Shown piece by piece: positions 25,534-34,331 of a DNA stretch of 64,000 nucleotides. This DNA is from Solirubrobacter deserti (GTDB lineage Bacteria; Actinomycetota; Thermoleophilia; Solirubrobacterales; Solirubrobacteraceae): assembly GCF_003344625.1 (NCBI RefSeq), contig NZ_QPKJ02000002.1, forward strand, positions 248,001-312,000, in the 5' to 3' direction. The notes under the pieces were generated by a model. It saw nothing but the letters and a program-made list of their open reading frames with translations, did not search any database and was not told the DNA's origin. The stretch's first letter is position 1. Each line of letters opens with the position of its first letter. A program made the position numbers and the translations under genes.

Positions 25534-27768
25534 ATGAAGCGACTGGTGGGTGCGTTGCTGCTCGCGATGGCGGCGTGCGCGTCGACGGCGCAGGCGCAGA
25601 CGACGCCGCAGTACGACTACGACGGAGCCATCCGCGAGCGGGTGTACATCCCGAACGGCCTGGACGCCGACCGCGACGGCACGGAGGACCGCACCGCGAT
25701 CGAGATCATGCGGCCGAAAGAGCTGGCGAAGGACGTGCCGGCGATCATCGCGCCGAGCCCGTACTACACGAGCGCGTGCGGCCAGTTCGTCGGTGAGTGC
25801 ATCGGCGACCTGGACGGCGACGGCATCAACGACCGCTGGCCGCTGTGGTACGACAACTTCTTCGTGCCGCGCGGGTACGCCGTGATCCTGGCCGAGATGG
25901 GCGGCACGGCGAACTCCACCGGCTGCGCGACCAACGGCGGCAAGGAGGACGTGCAGTCCACCAAGGTCGTGATCGACTGGCTCAACGGCCGCATCCCGGG
26001 CTACGACAAGGCCGGCGCGCCCGTCACGGCCACCTGGCACAGCAAGAAGGCGGCGATGATCGGCCGCTCCTACAACGGCACGCTGCCCAACGCGGTGGCG
26101 GCGACCGGCGTCGAGGGCCTGACCACGATCGTCCCGATCGCCGCGATCAGCTCCTGGTACGACTACAGCCGCATGGGCGGGATCATCGGTGGCACCGCCC
26201 ACTACCCGGCGTGGCTGGCCAACTTCGTCACGGACGAGCCCCGCCGCGCGCTGTGCGCCGCGGTCCGCGACGACATGTCCCTGCTCGACGGCGACGCCGA
26301 CGGCAACATGAACGCGTTCTGGGACGAGCGCAACTACCGCCCGGACGCCTCCAAGGTCAAGGCGTCCGTGTTCGCCACGCACTGCCTGCAGGACGACAAC
26401 GTCGACCCGGACCAGACCACCGAGTGGTGGCACGCGCTCGCGCAGCACAACGTCCCGCGCAAGCTGTGGCTGTGCCGCGAGGGCCACATCGACCCGTTCA
26501 TGACCAACCGCGCCGAGTGGATGCGCCAGCTGCACGCCTGGTTCGACCACTGGCTCTACGGCGTCCAGAACGGGATCATGGAGGAGCCACGGGTCGACAT
26601 CGAGGACACCAAGGACACCTGGGGCAAGTACGCCGACTGGCCGCTCCCCGGCAGCGTGAGCACCCCGATCTACCTGCAGGGCGACACGGCGTCGTCCGCC
26701 GGCACGCTCGGCGGCCAGACCGGCGGCAAGACGGACACGCTCCAGTTCACCGACCTGGCGAACATGAACGAGGCCAACGCGATGAACCTCGCGGCCGGCA
26801 CCACGCAGACCAACCGCCGCGTGTTCGTGTCCGGCCCGCTCACCGAGGACGTGCGCGTCTCCGGCTCGCCGGTGATCGACCTGCGCGCCTCCCTCGACAA
26901 GCCGCAGTCCAACCTCACCGCGCTGCTCGTCGACTACGGCGCGTCCACCCAGATCACACGCTCGGGTGACGGCATCTCCACGCCCGCGAACGCGCCGAGC
27001 GACTGCTGGGGCCCGAGCTCCACGCGCACCGGCCCGGACGGCCAGGTGATGGACTGGGACTCCTGCTACCAGCAGCCGATCAAGCCCACCGTGACGGTCT
27101 CCGAGACCCAGGGCTGGCGCGTCTCGCGCGGCATCCTGGACTCGTCCAACCGCGAGTCGCTGTACTACGACGTCACCAACACGCCGGGCACGGAGTACCG
27201 CTTCCGCTTCCCGATCATGCCGGTGGACTACACGTTCCCGAAGGGCCACCGGATCGGCGTCGTCATCATCGCCAACCTCAACGCGCTGCAGCGCAACGGC
27301 ACCACCGGCACGACGGTCACGCTCAACACGAAGCTGAGCAAGATCGACCTGCCGATCGTCGGCGGGCATGCGGCAGCGGTCCGCGCCGGGGCGATCGCGC
27401 CCGTCACGGCGACCGGGACCGTCGGCGGGAGCGTCCCCGCCACGCTCGCGCTCAGCGTCGGCGGTGCGGCGTTCCCGGCCTTCACGCCGGGCGTCGAGCA
27501 GGACTACACGGCGACCACGACCGCCATCGTCACGTCGAGCGCCGGCGACGCGACGCTCAGCGTCTCCGATCCCGGCCACCTGACCAACGGCGCGTTCTCG
27601 CTCACCGACCCGCTGCGGGTGGAGCTGGCCAAGACGAGCTGGACCGCGCCGACGAGCAACGAGGCCGTCGACGTCACGTTCCGCCAGCGCATCGGCCGCA
27701 CCGAGCCGCTGCGCACCGGCACCTACGCCCAGACGCTCACCTTCGCGCTCGCGACGACGAACCCGTGA
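25534..27768 (+). CDS. Secreted Xaa-Pro dipeptidyl-peptidase-like S15 hydrolase with C-terminal wall/surface-type domain
   Basis: 744 aa. Signal peptide at 1-22 (KRLVGALLLAMAACASTAQA). S15 alpha/beta hydrolase core with nucleophile in MIGRSYNGTLPN (GxSYxG), the Asp region HCLQDDNVDPDQT and His in CREGHIDPF. A galactose-binding-like PepX C-terminal domain follows (from about 390, with SGSPVIDLRASLDK and DYTFPKGHRIGVVI). Residues 631-744 form an extra domain shared with the rhamnosidase at 28.2 kb. GDG/DADGDG-like Ca2+-type loops occur at GLDADRDGTEDR and DLDGDGINDR. Upstream gap is short; a weak GGGGG precedes the ATG. Confidence 0.85.
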   Translation: MKRLVGALLLAMAACASTAQAQTTPQYDYDGAIRERVYIPNGLDADRDGTEDRTAIEIMRPKELAKDVPAIIAPSPYYTSACGQFVGECIGDLDGDGINDRWPLWYDNFFVPRGYAVILAEMGGTANSTGCATNGGKEDVQSTKVVIDWLNGRIPGYDKAGAPVTATWHSKKAAMIGRSYNGTLPNAVAATGVEGLTTIVPIAAISSWYDYSRMGGIIGGTAHYPAWLANFVTDEPRRALCAAVRDDMSLLDGDADGNMNAFWDERNYRPDASKVKASVFATHCLQDDNVDPDQTTEWWHALAQHNVPRKLWLCREGHIDPFMTNRAEWMRQLHAWFDHWLYGVQNGIMEEPRVDIEDTKDTWGKYADWPLPGSVSTPIYLQGDTASSAGTLGGQTGGKTDTLQFTDLANMNEANAMNLAAGTTQTNRRVFVSGPLTEDVRVSGSPVIDLRASLDKPQSNLTALLVDYGASTQITRSGDGISTPANAPSDCWGPSSTRTGPDGQVMDWDSCYQQPIKPTVTVSETQGWRVSRGILDSSNRESLYYDVTNTPGTEYRFRFPIMPVDYTFPKGHRIGVVIIANLNALQRNGTTGTTVTLNTKLSKIDLPIVGGHAAAVRAGAIAPVTATGTVGGSVPATLALSVGGAAFPAFTPGVEQDYTATTTAIVTSSAGDATLSVSDPGHLTNGAFSLTDPLRVELAKTSWTAPTSNEAVDVTFRQRIGRTEPLRTGTYAQTLTFALATTNP
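27424..27765 (+). other. Shared 114-residue C-terminal domain, copy 1 (S15 peptidase)
   Basis: Residues 631-744. Aligns without gaps to the last 114 residues of the rhamnosidase (31222-31563), 73 identities by hand count (64%). Conserved points: GG-VPA-L, VPG/TPGV, YTA-TTA-VTS-AGDA-LSVS-PGHL-NGA, PLRVEL-K--WT, DVTF-Q-IG--EPLRTG-Y--TLTF-L. Beta-rich, no cysteines. Possibly a cell-surface retention module. Confidence 0.75.
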
Positions 27769-27804
27769 CGATGCGGGCGGCCGCAGACGGGGTACTAGAC
27801 CTCT

Positions 27805-28167
27805 GTGGCCGCCCCAACCACCCCGCCGCTGACCGCGGAGATCCTCGACGGGCCCGTGCCCGTCATCCGGGTTCGCGGTGAGCTCGACCTGTCGACCGCG
27901 GGACGTCTGTGCCGGACGGTGGGAGCCGTCGCCGGCGTGCGGCGCCGCATGCGCGTCGTGCTGGACCTGTCGGAGCTGGCGTTCTGCGACTCGACCGGGC
28001 TGCGGGCCCTCGTCGGCGCGGTGCGGGAGGTCGAGATCAACGGCGGCAGAGCCGCGCTCGTCGCGCCGCCGGGTGGCAAGCTCGCCCGGCTGCTCGACCT
28101 GAGCGGGCTCGGGGAGTTCCTGCGCGTCGCGCCCTCGCGAGACCTGGCGCTTAAGCGTCTTTCCTGA
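27805..28167 (+). CDS. STAS-domain anti-sigma-factor antagonist
   Basis: 120 aa, SpoIIAA/RsbV-like. VIRVRGELDLSTAG, VVLDLSELAFCDSTGLRALVGAV (the Ser in DSTG is the phosphorylation site) and RLLDLSGLGEFL. Partner-switching regulator: unphosphorylated form binds an anti-sigma kinase. No kinase or sigma gene is adjacent. GTG at 27805 chosen; no obvious Shine-Dalgarno. Confidence 0.88.
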   Translation: MAAPTTPPLTAEILDGPVPVIRVRGELDLSTAGRLCRTVGAVAGVRRRMRVVLDLSELAFCDSTGLRALVGAVREVEINGGRAALVAPPGGKLARLLDLSGLGEFLRVAPSRDLALKRLS

Positions 28168-28182
28168 TCGAATAGCTCCTCA

Positions 28183-31100
28183 ATGAGGAGAGTTCTGATC
28201 GCTGCGGTGATCGTTTTGGCCTGCCCGGCCGGCGCGATGGCTGCGACACCGGCCGGCCTGACGGTCGAGCACCAGACACAACCGCTGGCGGTTGAAGCCG
28301 CGGCGCCGCTGCTCGGATGGCACGGCGCCGGTGACGCGTACCAGGTCAAGGTCGGCACGAGCCCGCAGAGGCTGGGGGACGTCTGGGACTCGGGGAAGGT
28401 GACCTCGAGCGAGTCCGTGAACGTGCCCTACGGCGGCCCGCCGCTGCCCGCCGCCACGCGCCTGTACTGGACCGTCCGCACGTTCGACGGCGACCGCGCC
28501 TCCGCCTACGCGCCGCCGGCGAGCTTCGGGACCGCGGTCAAGTCGAGCTGGACCGCGACGCCCATCTGGTCCTCCGCGCCGGTCCTCGGCTCCGACTACG
28601 ACGTCGAGCTCGACTTCACCGTCACCACCGTCGCCGCCGGCGTCAAGTTCCGCGTCAACGGCCCCAACGCCTTCATGTGGCAGATCCGCGGCGACGCCTC
28701 CAACGAGCTGCGCCCCCACGTGCAGGTCAACGGCACCTACTCGCAGCTGAAGGCCGTCAAGCTGCCGATGACGATCGGGCTCAACACCAAGCACAAGCTG
28801 CGCATCAACGCCGCCGGCTCGACCATCCGCACCTACATCGACGACGTGCTCGTGGACACGACGGTGGACGCGCGCAACCCGGCCGGGTCGATCGGCTTCC
28901 GGCACGGCATGACCGAGTCCGCGCGCTTCGACAACGTCAAGGTCACCGGCGACCGCGTGCTCTACAGCAACGACTTCACCTCGGCCGGCACGGACTTCGC
29001 GTGCGGCTCGGTCAGCAACGGCGAGCTCGTGGTCGGCACCGCGCGCGACTGCGCCTACGGCGTCACCGACAACTGGGCCTTCCTGCGCAAGGCGTTCCGC
29101 GTCGCCGACAAGCCGATCGCGTGGGCCACGGCGTACGTCTCCGGGCGCTCGACCGAGCCCGCCCGCCAGTACGTCTTCAAGCTCTCGCTCAACGGCAAGG
29201 TGGTCGGCGTCGGGCCCACGCGCGCGATCAACAACGCGACGCAGACGATGTACAACGCCTACGACGTCACGCCGTTCCTGCAGCCCGGCGACAACGCGCT
29301 CGGCGCGCTCGCCTACACGACGACCGACAAGAAGTTCATCGCCCAGCTCGTGATCGCCTACGCGGACGGCACGCGCGAGGTGGTCAACTCGGACACGAGC
29401 TGGAAGGCGCTCTCGGGCGAGGTCGCACTCCCGCAGGCCGGCTCGGTCGGCACCAGCTACTACGCCGCGCCGGTGGAGAACATCGACGCGCGCGCCTATC
29501 CGAGCGGGTTCGACACGCCCGCCTTCGACGACGCGGCGTGGGCCGACGCTACCGCGAAGACCGCCATCCAAGGGTTGACGGGCACGCCCGCGGCGAACGT
29601 CGAACAGCGGCTGCGCGCGCCCGTGCGCGTGGTCAAGAAGGCCGACAAGCACTACTTCGTGGACTTCGGCCGGACCGTCGTGGGCGGGATGCAGCTGAGG
29701 CTGAGCGGGCCCGGGACGGTCGAGCTGCGCTACGGCGAGGAGCTCACCGACGCGACCACCGTCGACCACACGATGCGGACCGGCAACACCTACCGCGACG
29801 TCTGGACGCTGCGCCCCGGCACGCAGACCCTCAGCCCGTGGGGCTACCGCGTGTTCCGCTACGCCGAGATCATCGGGGCCGAGCCGGAGGACATCCAGGC
29901 CGCGTCGCTCGTGTACCCGTTCGACCCGAACGCGTCGTCGTGGTCGTCATCCAACGCCGACCTGGACAAGGTCGTCGACTTCAACCGCGAGGGCGTGCGC
30001 GAGCTCAACCTCGACCTGCACCTGGACTCGCCGTCCCGCGAGCGCGCCCCGTACGAGGGCGACAACCTCATCCACATGCTCATCCAGGGCTACACCGACG
30101 GCGACTGGACGCTCTCCAAGCACACGCTGCAGTGGCTCGCCGTGAATGAGACCTGGCCGACGGAATGGCGGCTGGCCAGCATCCTCTCCGCCCACGAGTA
30201 CTGGCGCAACACGGGCGATCTGAAGGCCGTCGCCGACTACTACGAGGACCTGAAGGGGTTCGTGCCGATGCGCTGGATCCGCGCGAGCGACGGCCTCGTG
30301 CAGAAGGAGCCGGGCAACAGCTCGCAGGCCAACGGCGACCTCGTCGACTGGCCGCAGGGCGAACGCGACGGCTACGTGTTCTCCAACGTCAACACGGTCA
30401 TCAACGCCTGGTCGTACAAGGCGCTGGCGGACATGGCGCAGATCGCCGCCGCGCTGGACAAGACCGAGGACGCCGCGACGTGGTCGGCGGCCGCGACGCG
30501 GCTCAAGGCCGCCATCAACACGCACCTGTTCGAGAACGGCCGCTACAAGGACGGGCTCACCGCGAGCCACGCCTCCGTGCACGCGAGCGTGTTCGCGGTG
30601 GCGATGGGCGTCGCCGGTCCCGAGCAGCTCGGCCCGGCGACGCAGTACATCGCCGAGCGCGGCATCGCGTGCAGCGTCTTCTGCGCGAACTTCCTGATCG
30701 ACGCGCTCTACGACGGCGGCCGCGCCGAGGACGCCGTGCGCCTGATGACCAGCACCGGCCAGCGCTCGTGGCTGCACATCATCGAGCAGGGCGCGGGCTC
30801 GCCGATGGAGGCGTGGGACCCGGCGCTGAAGTCCAACACGACGTTCTCGCACCCGTGGTCGGCTTCGCCCGCGTACCTGGTGTACCGCGGCGCGCTCGGG
30901 ATCGAGGCGCTCGAGCCGGGCTACAAGCGTTTCAGCGTCAAGCCACAGCCGGGCGGGCTCACGCGCGCGGCGGGCACGACGCCGACGGTGCGAGGCGAGG
31001 TCGGCGCCGCGTTCGAGCAGCTGCCGTCCGGCCTCGACCTCGCCGTGAAGGTGCCGGCCAACAGCACGGCGGTGGTCACGCTGCCGGGCCGGTTCCCGGT

Positions 31101-31566
31101 CGAGGTCGGCGCGGGCTGCCACCTGCTGTCCACGCGCGGCGGCGTGACCGCCGAGAGCGTGCGCGAGTGGGCGACGGCTCAGGGCTGCGTGTTCGAGGCG
31201 CCGCCGGTCGACGTCGGCGTAGGCGGCGAGGTGCCGGCCGTGCTGTCGCTCGCGGTCGGGTCGGCGACCTTCGCCCCGTTCGTCCCAGGCGTGGCGGCCG
31301 AGTACACGGCGAACACGACCGCGACGGTCACCTCCACCGCGGGTGACGCCGCGCTCTCGGTCTCCGAGCCCGGCCATCTGGCCAACGGTGCGTACGCGCT
31401 GCGCGAGCCGCTGCGCGTGGAGCTCGGGAAGGCGGCGTGGACCGGGCCGGTCGGCAAGGAAGACATCGACGTGACGTTCAAGCAGGCGATCGGCGCGAGC
31501 GAGCCGCTGCGCACCGGCCGCTACAGCCGCACGCTGACGTTCACGCTCTCGACGACGACGCCGTGA
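28183..31566 (+). CDS. Secreted GH78-like alpha-L-rhamnosidase with C-terminal surface-type domain
   Basis: 1127 aa. Signal peptide 1-20 (RRVLIAAVIVLACPAGAMA). Fibronectin-like N-terminal domain, a laminin-G/DUF1080-like insert (about 125-265), then GH78 beta-sandwich domains. The (alpha/alpha)6 catalytic barrel has DSPSRERAPYEGDNLIHML, the equivalent of the GH78 DCPxRER...GD motif with the acidic residues, and later SPMEAWDP. Residues 1014-1127 repeat the C-terminal domain of the upstream peptidase. Removes terminal L-rhamnose from glycans or glycosides; extracellular. Exact substrate unknown. Confidence 0.85.
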   Translation: MRRVLIAAVIVLACPAGAMAATPAGLTVEHQTQPLAVEAAAPLLGWHGAGDAYQVKVGTSPQRLGDVWDSGKVTSSESVNVPYGGPPLPAATRLYWTVRTFDGDRASAYAPPASFGTAVKSSWTATPIWSSAPVLGSDYDVELDFTVTTVAAGVKFRVNGPNAFMWQIRGDASNELRPHVQVNGTYSQLKAVKLPMTIGLNTKHKLRINAAGSTIRTYIDDVLVDTTVDARNPAGSIGFRHGMTESARFDNVKVTGDRVLYSNDFTSAGTDFACGSVSNGELVVGTARDCAYGVTDNWAFLRKAFRVADKPIAWATAYVSGRSTEPARQYVFKLSLNGKVVGVGPTRAINNATQTMYNAYDVTPFLQPGDNALGALAYTTTDKKFIAQLVIAYADGTREVVNSDTSWKALSGEVALPQAGSVGTSYYAAPVENIDARAYPSGFDTPAFDDAAWADATAKTAIQGLTGTPAANVEQRLRAPVRVVKKADKHYFVDFGRTVVGGMQLRLSGPGTVELRYGEELTDATTVDHTMRTGNTYRDVWTLRPGTQTLSPWGYRVFRYAEIIGAEPEDIQAASLVYPFDPNASSWSSSNADLDKVVDFNREGVRELNLDLHLDSPSRERAPYEGDNLIHMLIQGYTDGDWTLSKHTLQWLAVNETWPTEWRLASILSAHEYWRNTGDLKAVADYYEDLKGFVPMRWIRASDGLVQKEPGNSSQANGDLVDWPQGERDGYVFSNVNTVINAWSYKALADMAQIAAALDKTEDAATWSAAATRLKAAINTHLFENGRYKDGLTASHASVHASVFAVAMGVAGPEQLGPATQYIAERGIACSVFCANFLIDALYDGGRAEDAVRLMTSTGQRSWLHIIEQGAGSPMEAWDPALKSNTTFSHPWSASPAYLVYRGALGIEALEPGYKRFSVKPQPGGLTRAAGTTPTVRGEVGAAFEQLPSGLDLAVKVPANSTAVVTLPGRFPVEVGAGCHLLSTRGGVTAESVREWATAQGCVFEAPPVDVGVGGEVPAVLSLAVGSATFAPFVPGVAAEYTANTTATVTSTAGDAALSVSEPGHLANGAYALREPLRVELGKAAWTGPVGKEDIDVTFKQAIGASEPLRTGRYSRTLTFTLSTTTP
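31222..31563 (+). other. Shared 114-residue C-terminal domain, copy 2 (rhamnosidase)
   Basis: Residues 1014-1127 of the GH78-like enzyme; same length, gapless match to the S15 peptidase terminus. Preceded by a proline/valine hinge (APPVDVGVGGEVPA). Confidence 0.75.
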
Positions 31567-31569
31567 GCG

Positions 31570-31881
31570 CTACTCGCCGAGGAGCGTCGCCAGCCCGGTG
31601 ATCTCGAGCAGGCGCTGGATGGTGGGGGAAGCCGCTTTGACCGTGAAGCGGCAGCCCGCCTCCAGCGCCTGCCGGCGCGCCTTGAGCAGCACCGCGACGC
31701 CCGTGGTGTCCATGAAGGCGACCTCCGAGAGGTCGATCCGCAGCCACTCGGGCTCGGCCTCGAACGCGATCTGGAGCTCGCGGTTGAGCCGCACCGAGGT
31801 GAGCAGATCGACCTCTCCGACCACCACCACCGTGGTGGTCCTGTCCTCGTGCGTCGTGCGCACGTCAAGCCCCGGCGGCAT
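31570..31881 (-). CDS. STAS-domain anti-sigma-factor antagonist
   Basis: 103 aa. TTVVVVGEVDLLTSVRLNREL, LRIDLSEVAFMDTTGVAVLLKAR (Thr-Thr where SpoIIAA has Ser-Thr) and ITGLATLLG. A second stand-alone STAS protein, convergent with the rhamnosidase whose stop is 3 bp away. ATG at 31881 is taken because upstream residues are shadow of phzF. Partner unknown. Confidence 0.88.
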   Translation of the reverse strand: MPPGLDVRTTHEDRTTTVVVVGEVDLLTSVRLNRELQIAFEAEPEWLRIDLSEVAFMDTTGVAVLLKARRQALEAGCRFTVKAASPTIQRLLEITGLATLLGE

Positions 31882-31902
31882 ACGACCCGGCACGCTACCG
31901 GT

Positions 31903-32718
31903 ATGGCTCGCGCGTTCAAGCAAGTGGATGTCTTCACCACCCGGCCGTACTACGGGAATCCGGTCGCCGTCGTGCTCGACGCCGACGGCGTGTCCACCGA
32001 GGCGATGCAGCGCTTCGCGCAGTGGACGAACCTCTCCGAGACGACGTTCGTGCTCCCACCGACCGAGGGCGGCGACTACCGGGTGCGGATCTTCACGCCC
32101 ACGCAGGAGCTCCCGTTCGCCGGCCATCCGACGCTCGGCACCTGCCACGCGTGGTTGGAGGCGGGCGGCGTGCCGGCGGGTGAGGACGTGCTGCAGGAGT
32201 GCGGGGCCGGGCTCGTCCGGGTGCGGCGCGACGAAGGCCGCCTGGCGTTCGCGGCGCCGCCGCTGATCCGCTCGGGCCCGGTCGAGGAGGCGGACGTGCG
32301 GCACGCGGCCGACGTGCTGCGGATCGCGCGGGAGGACATCGTGGACGCGCAGTGGGCCGACAACGGGCCGGGGTGGATGGCGGTGCTGCTCTCGAGTGCC
32401 GAAGCGGTGCTGGCGCTCGAGCCGGGGTTCGTCGACTTCGACCTGGGCGTGGTCGGCCCGGGCGGAGCGGAGGACTGGGAGCTGCGCGCGTTCTTCCCGC
32501 TCAACGGCGCAACGGTCGAGGACCCGGTGACGGGGTCGCTCAACGCCTCCGTGGCGGAATGGCTGCTGGCGACGGGCCGCGCAAGCGCGCCCTACGTCGC
32601 GTGCCAGGGCACCGCGCTCGGCCGCGCGGGGCGGATTCACGTGTCCCGAGACGACGAGGGTGTCGTGTGGGTCGGCGGCGGCGCGGTGACGTTGATTTCT
32701 GGCGAGGTGGCGCTATAG
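31903..32718 (+). CDS. PhzF family isomerase/epimerase-like protein
   Basis: 271 aa. FKQVDVFTTRPYYGNPVAVVLDADG, ETTFVLPP with the catalytic Glu region, VRIFTPTQELPFAGHPTLGTCHAWL and DPVTGSLNASVAEWLL are PhzF motifs. Two-domain diaminopimelate-epimerase fold. Members isomerise small metabolites; the substrate here is unknown and no phenazine genes are near. ATG at 31903; divergent from the STAS gene with 21 bp between. Confidence 0.9.
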   Translation: MARAFKQVDVFTTRPYYGNPVAVVLDADGVSTEAMQRFAQWTNLSETTFVLPPTEGGDYRVRIFTPTQELPFAGHPTLGTCHAWLEAGGVPAGEDVLQECGAGLVRVRRDEGRLAFAAPPLIRSGPVEEADVRHAADVLRIAREDIVDAQWADNGPGWMAVLLSSAEAVLALEPGFVDFDLGVVGPGGAEDWELRAFFPLNGATVEDPVTGSLNASVAEWLLATGRASAPYVACQGTALGRAGRIHVSRDDEGVVWVGGGAVTLISGEVAL

Positions 32719-32733
32719 TTGTTCGTGCAACTA
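32716..32733. promoter_or_regulatory. MarR-type dyad before the dioxygenase-hydrolase pair
   Basis: TAGTTG-TTCGTG-CAACTA, perfect 6-bp arms and 6-bp spacer, overlapping the phzF stop and 21 bp before the dioxygenase ATG. Form and position resemble MarR/MhqR operators. No MarR gene is in the window. Confidence 0.55.
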
Positions 32734-32754
32734 CTTGAGAACGGGGACGCGAGC

Positions 32755-33636
32755 ATGGAACTCCAGGGCCTGCACCACATCACGATGATCACCGGCGACG
32801 CCCAGAAGAACGTCGACTTCTACGCCGACACGCTCGGGCTGCGGCTCGTGAAGAAGACGGTCAACTTCGACGCGCCGGACGCCTACCACCTGTACTTCGG
32901 CGACGAGGCCGGGACGCCCGGCACGATCCTCACCTGGTTCGAGTTCGCGGGCGCGCGCCGCGGCCGCGCGGGCGCCGGGCAGATCCACACGATCCAGCTG
33001 GGTGTGGCTTCCGGTGAGGCGCTGGAGTTCTGGGCCGCGCGGCTCGGTGGGGAACGCTCCGGCGATGTGGTGCGCTTCGAGGACTACGACGCGCTGCGGT
33101 TCGAGCTGGTGATCAGCGACGCCGAGCCGCGGCGCGCGGTGCATCCGGAGATCCCCGAGGCGTTCGCCATCACGGGGATCGTGGGCGCGCGAGCCTACGG
33201 GCAGACCGGGCCGCACCCGGTGCTCACCGAGCTGCTGGGCTTCGGCACCGACGGCGACGACTTCACCCTGCCGGGGTTCCGGTGGGCCTACGACGCGCCG
33301 CCGGCCGAGCGCGCGCTGATGGGCGCCGGCACCGTGCACCACATCGCGTGGGCCTCGCGCGACGAGGACCACCTGGCGTGGCAGGCGAGGGTGGCCGAGG
33401 CCGGCCTGGGCGTGAGCGACGTCCGCGACCGCGACTACTTCCAGTCGATCTACTTCGGCGAGCCGCGCGGCATCCTGTTCGAGATCGCGACCCTCTCGCC
33501 GGGCTTCGCGGTCGACGAAGCGCCCGAGTCGCTGGGTGAGGCGCTGCGGCTGCCCTCCCAGCACGAGCACCTGCGCCCGCAGCTGGAGAAGGTCCTGCGC
33601 CCGGTCGTCAACCCGCGTTCGAAGGAGCTGGTGTGA
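32755..33636 (+). CDS. Ring-cleaving dioxygenase, glyoxalase fold (MhqO/MhqA-like)
   Basis: 293 aa, two vicinal-oxygen-chelate modules. Metal-ligand motifs: LHHITMITGDAQKNVDFYADTLGLRLVKKTVNFDAP at the start (first His), GTVHHIAWAS in the middle and GILFEIAT (Glu) near the end. Family members handle hydroquinone/catechol adducts in Firmicutes and actinobacteria. ATG at 32755 with GGGGA 10 nt upstream; overlaps the hydrolase start by 4 bp. The frame from 32719 would begin inside the operator dyad and is less likely. Confidence 0.87.
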   Translation: MELQGLHHITMITGDAQKNVDFYADTLGLRLVKKTVNFDAPDAYHLYFGDEAGTPGTILTWFEFAGARRGRAGAGQIHTIQLGVASGEALEFWAARLGGERSGDVVRFEDYDALRFELVISDAEPRRAVHPEIPEAFAITGIVGARAYGQTGPHPVLTELLGFGTDGDDFTLPGFRWAYDAPPAERALMGAGTVHHIAWASRDEDHLAWQARVAEAGLGVSDVRDRDYFQSIYFGEPRGILFEIATLSPGFAVDEAPESLGEALRLPSQHEHLRPQLEKVLRPVVNPRSKELV

Positions 33637-34283
33637 GCCTTTTGTATGACGAGCGGCCTTCTGCCGGCGAGGCCGAGGGCCTGCTGATCCTCCACCACGG
33701 CCGCGGTGCCGACGAGCACGACCTGCTCTCCCTCGGCGACACGCTGGACCCGGAGCGGCGGCTGCACGTGGTCACCCCGCGCGCGCCGCTGACGCTGGGC
33801 GGCTGGCCGGGCTACCACTGGTACGTGGTGCCGCGGGTCGGCTACCCCGACCACGACACGTTCCACAACGCCTACCGGGAGCTGTCGCAGTTCCACGACG
33901 AGCTGTGGAGGCGGACCGGGATCGCGCCCGAGCGCACGATCTTCGGCGGGTTCTCGATGGGCTCGGTGATGTCGTACTCGCTCGGCCTGGGCGCCGACCG
34001 CCCGGCGCCGGCCGGCATCCTGGCCTTCTCGGGCTTCATCCCGGTCGTCGACGACTGGCAGCCGGACCTGGCCAAGCGGCCGCACGTCTTCATCGCGCAC
34101 GGGCGGCAGGACCCGGTGATGGAGGTCGGCTTCGCGCGGCGGGCGAACGAGTTGCTGGTCGCGGGCGGGCTGGACGTCGAGTACCACGAGTCCGACGCCG
34201 CCCACCACATCGATCCGGCGCACGTCCCGGCCGCGGTCGACTTCGTCGGACGGACCCTCGTAGGGACCTCGAACGCAAGATAG
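33633..34283 (+). CDS. Phospholipase/carboxylesterase-type alpha/beta hydrolase (MhqD-like)
   Basis: 216 aa. LLILHHGRGADEHDLL, nucleophile TIFGGFSMGSVMSY (GxSxG), Asp in FIAHGRQDPVM and His in AAHHIDPAHV. Overlaps the dioxygenase stop (GTGTGA). The dioxygenase/hydrolase pair resembles MhqO-MhqD of quinone resistance, which supports a shared detoxifying role. Confidence 0.87.
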   Translation: MSLLYDERPSAGEAEGLLILHHGRGADEHDLLSLGDTLDPERRLHVVTPRAPLTLGGWPGYHWYVVPRVGYPDHDTFHNAYRELSQFHDELWRRTGIAPERTIFGGFSMGSVMSYSLGLGADRPAPAGILAFSGFIPVVDDWQPDLAKRPHVFIAHGRQDPVMEVGFARRANELLVAGGLDVEYHESDAAHHIDPAHVPAAVDFVGRTLVGTSNAR

Positions 34284-34331
34284 GGAGCAGCTCCCGATGT
34301 GCCGCGAAGCTTCCGGCCGTAGCTTCGCGGC

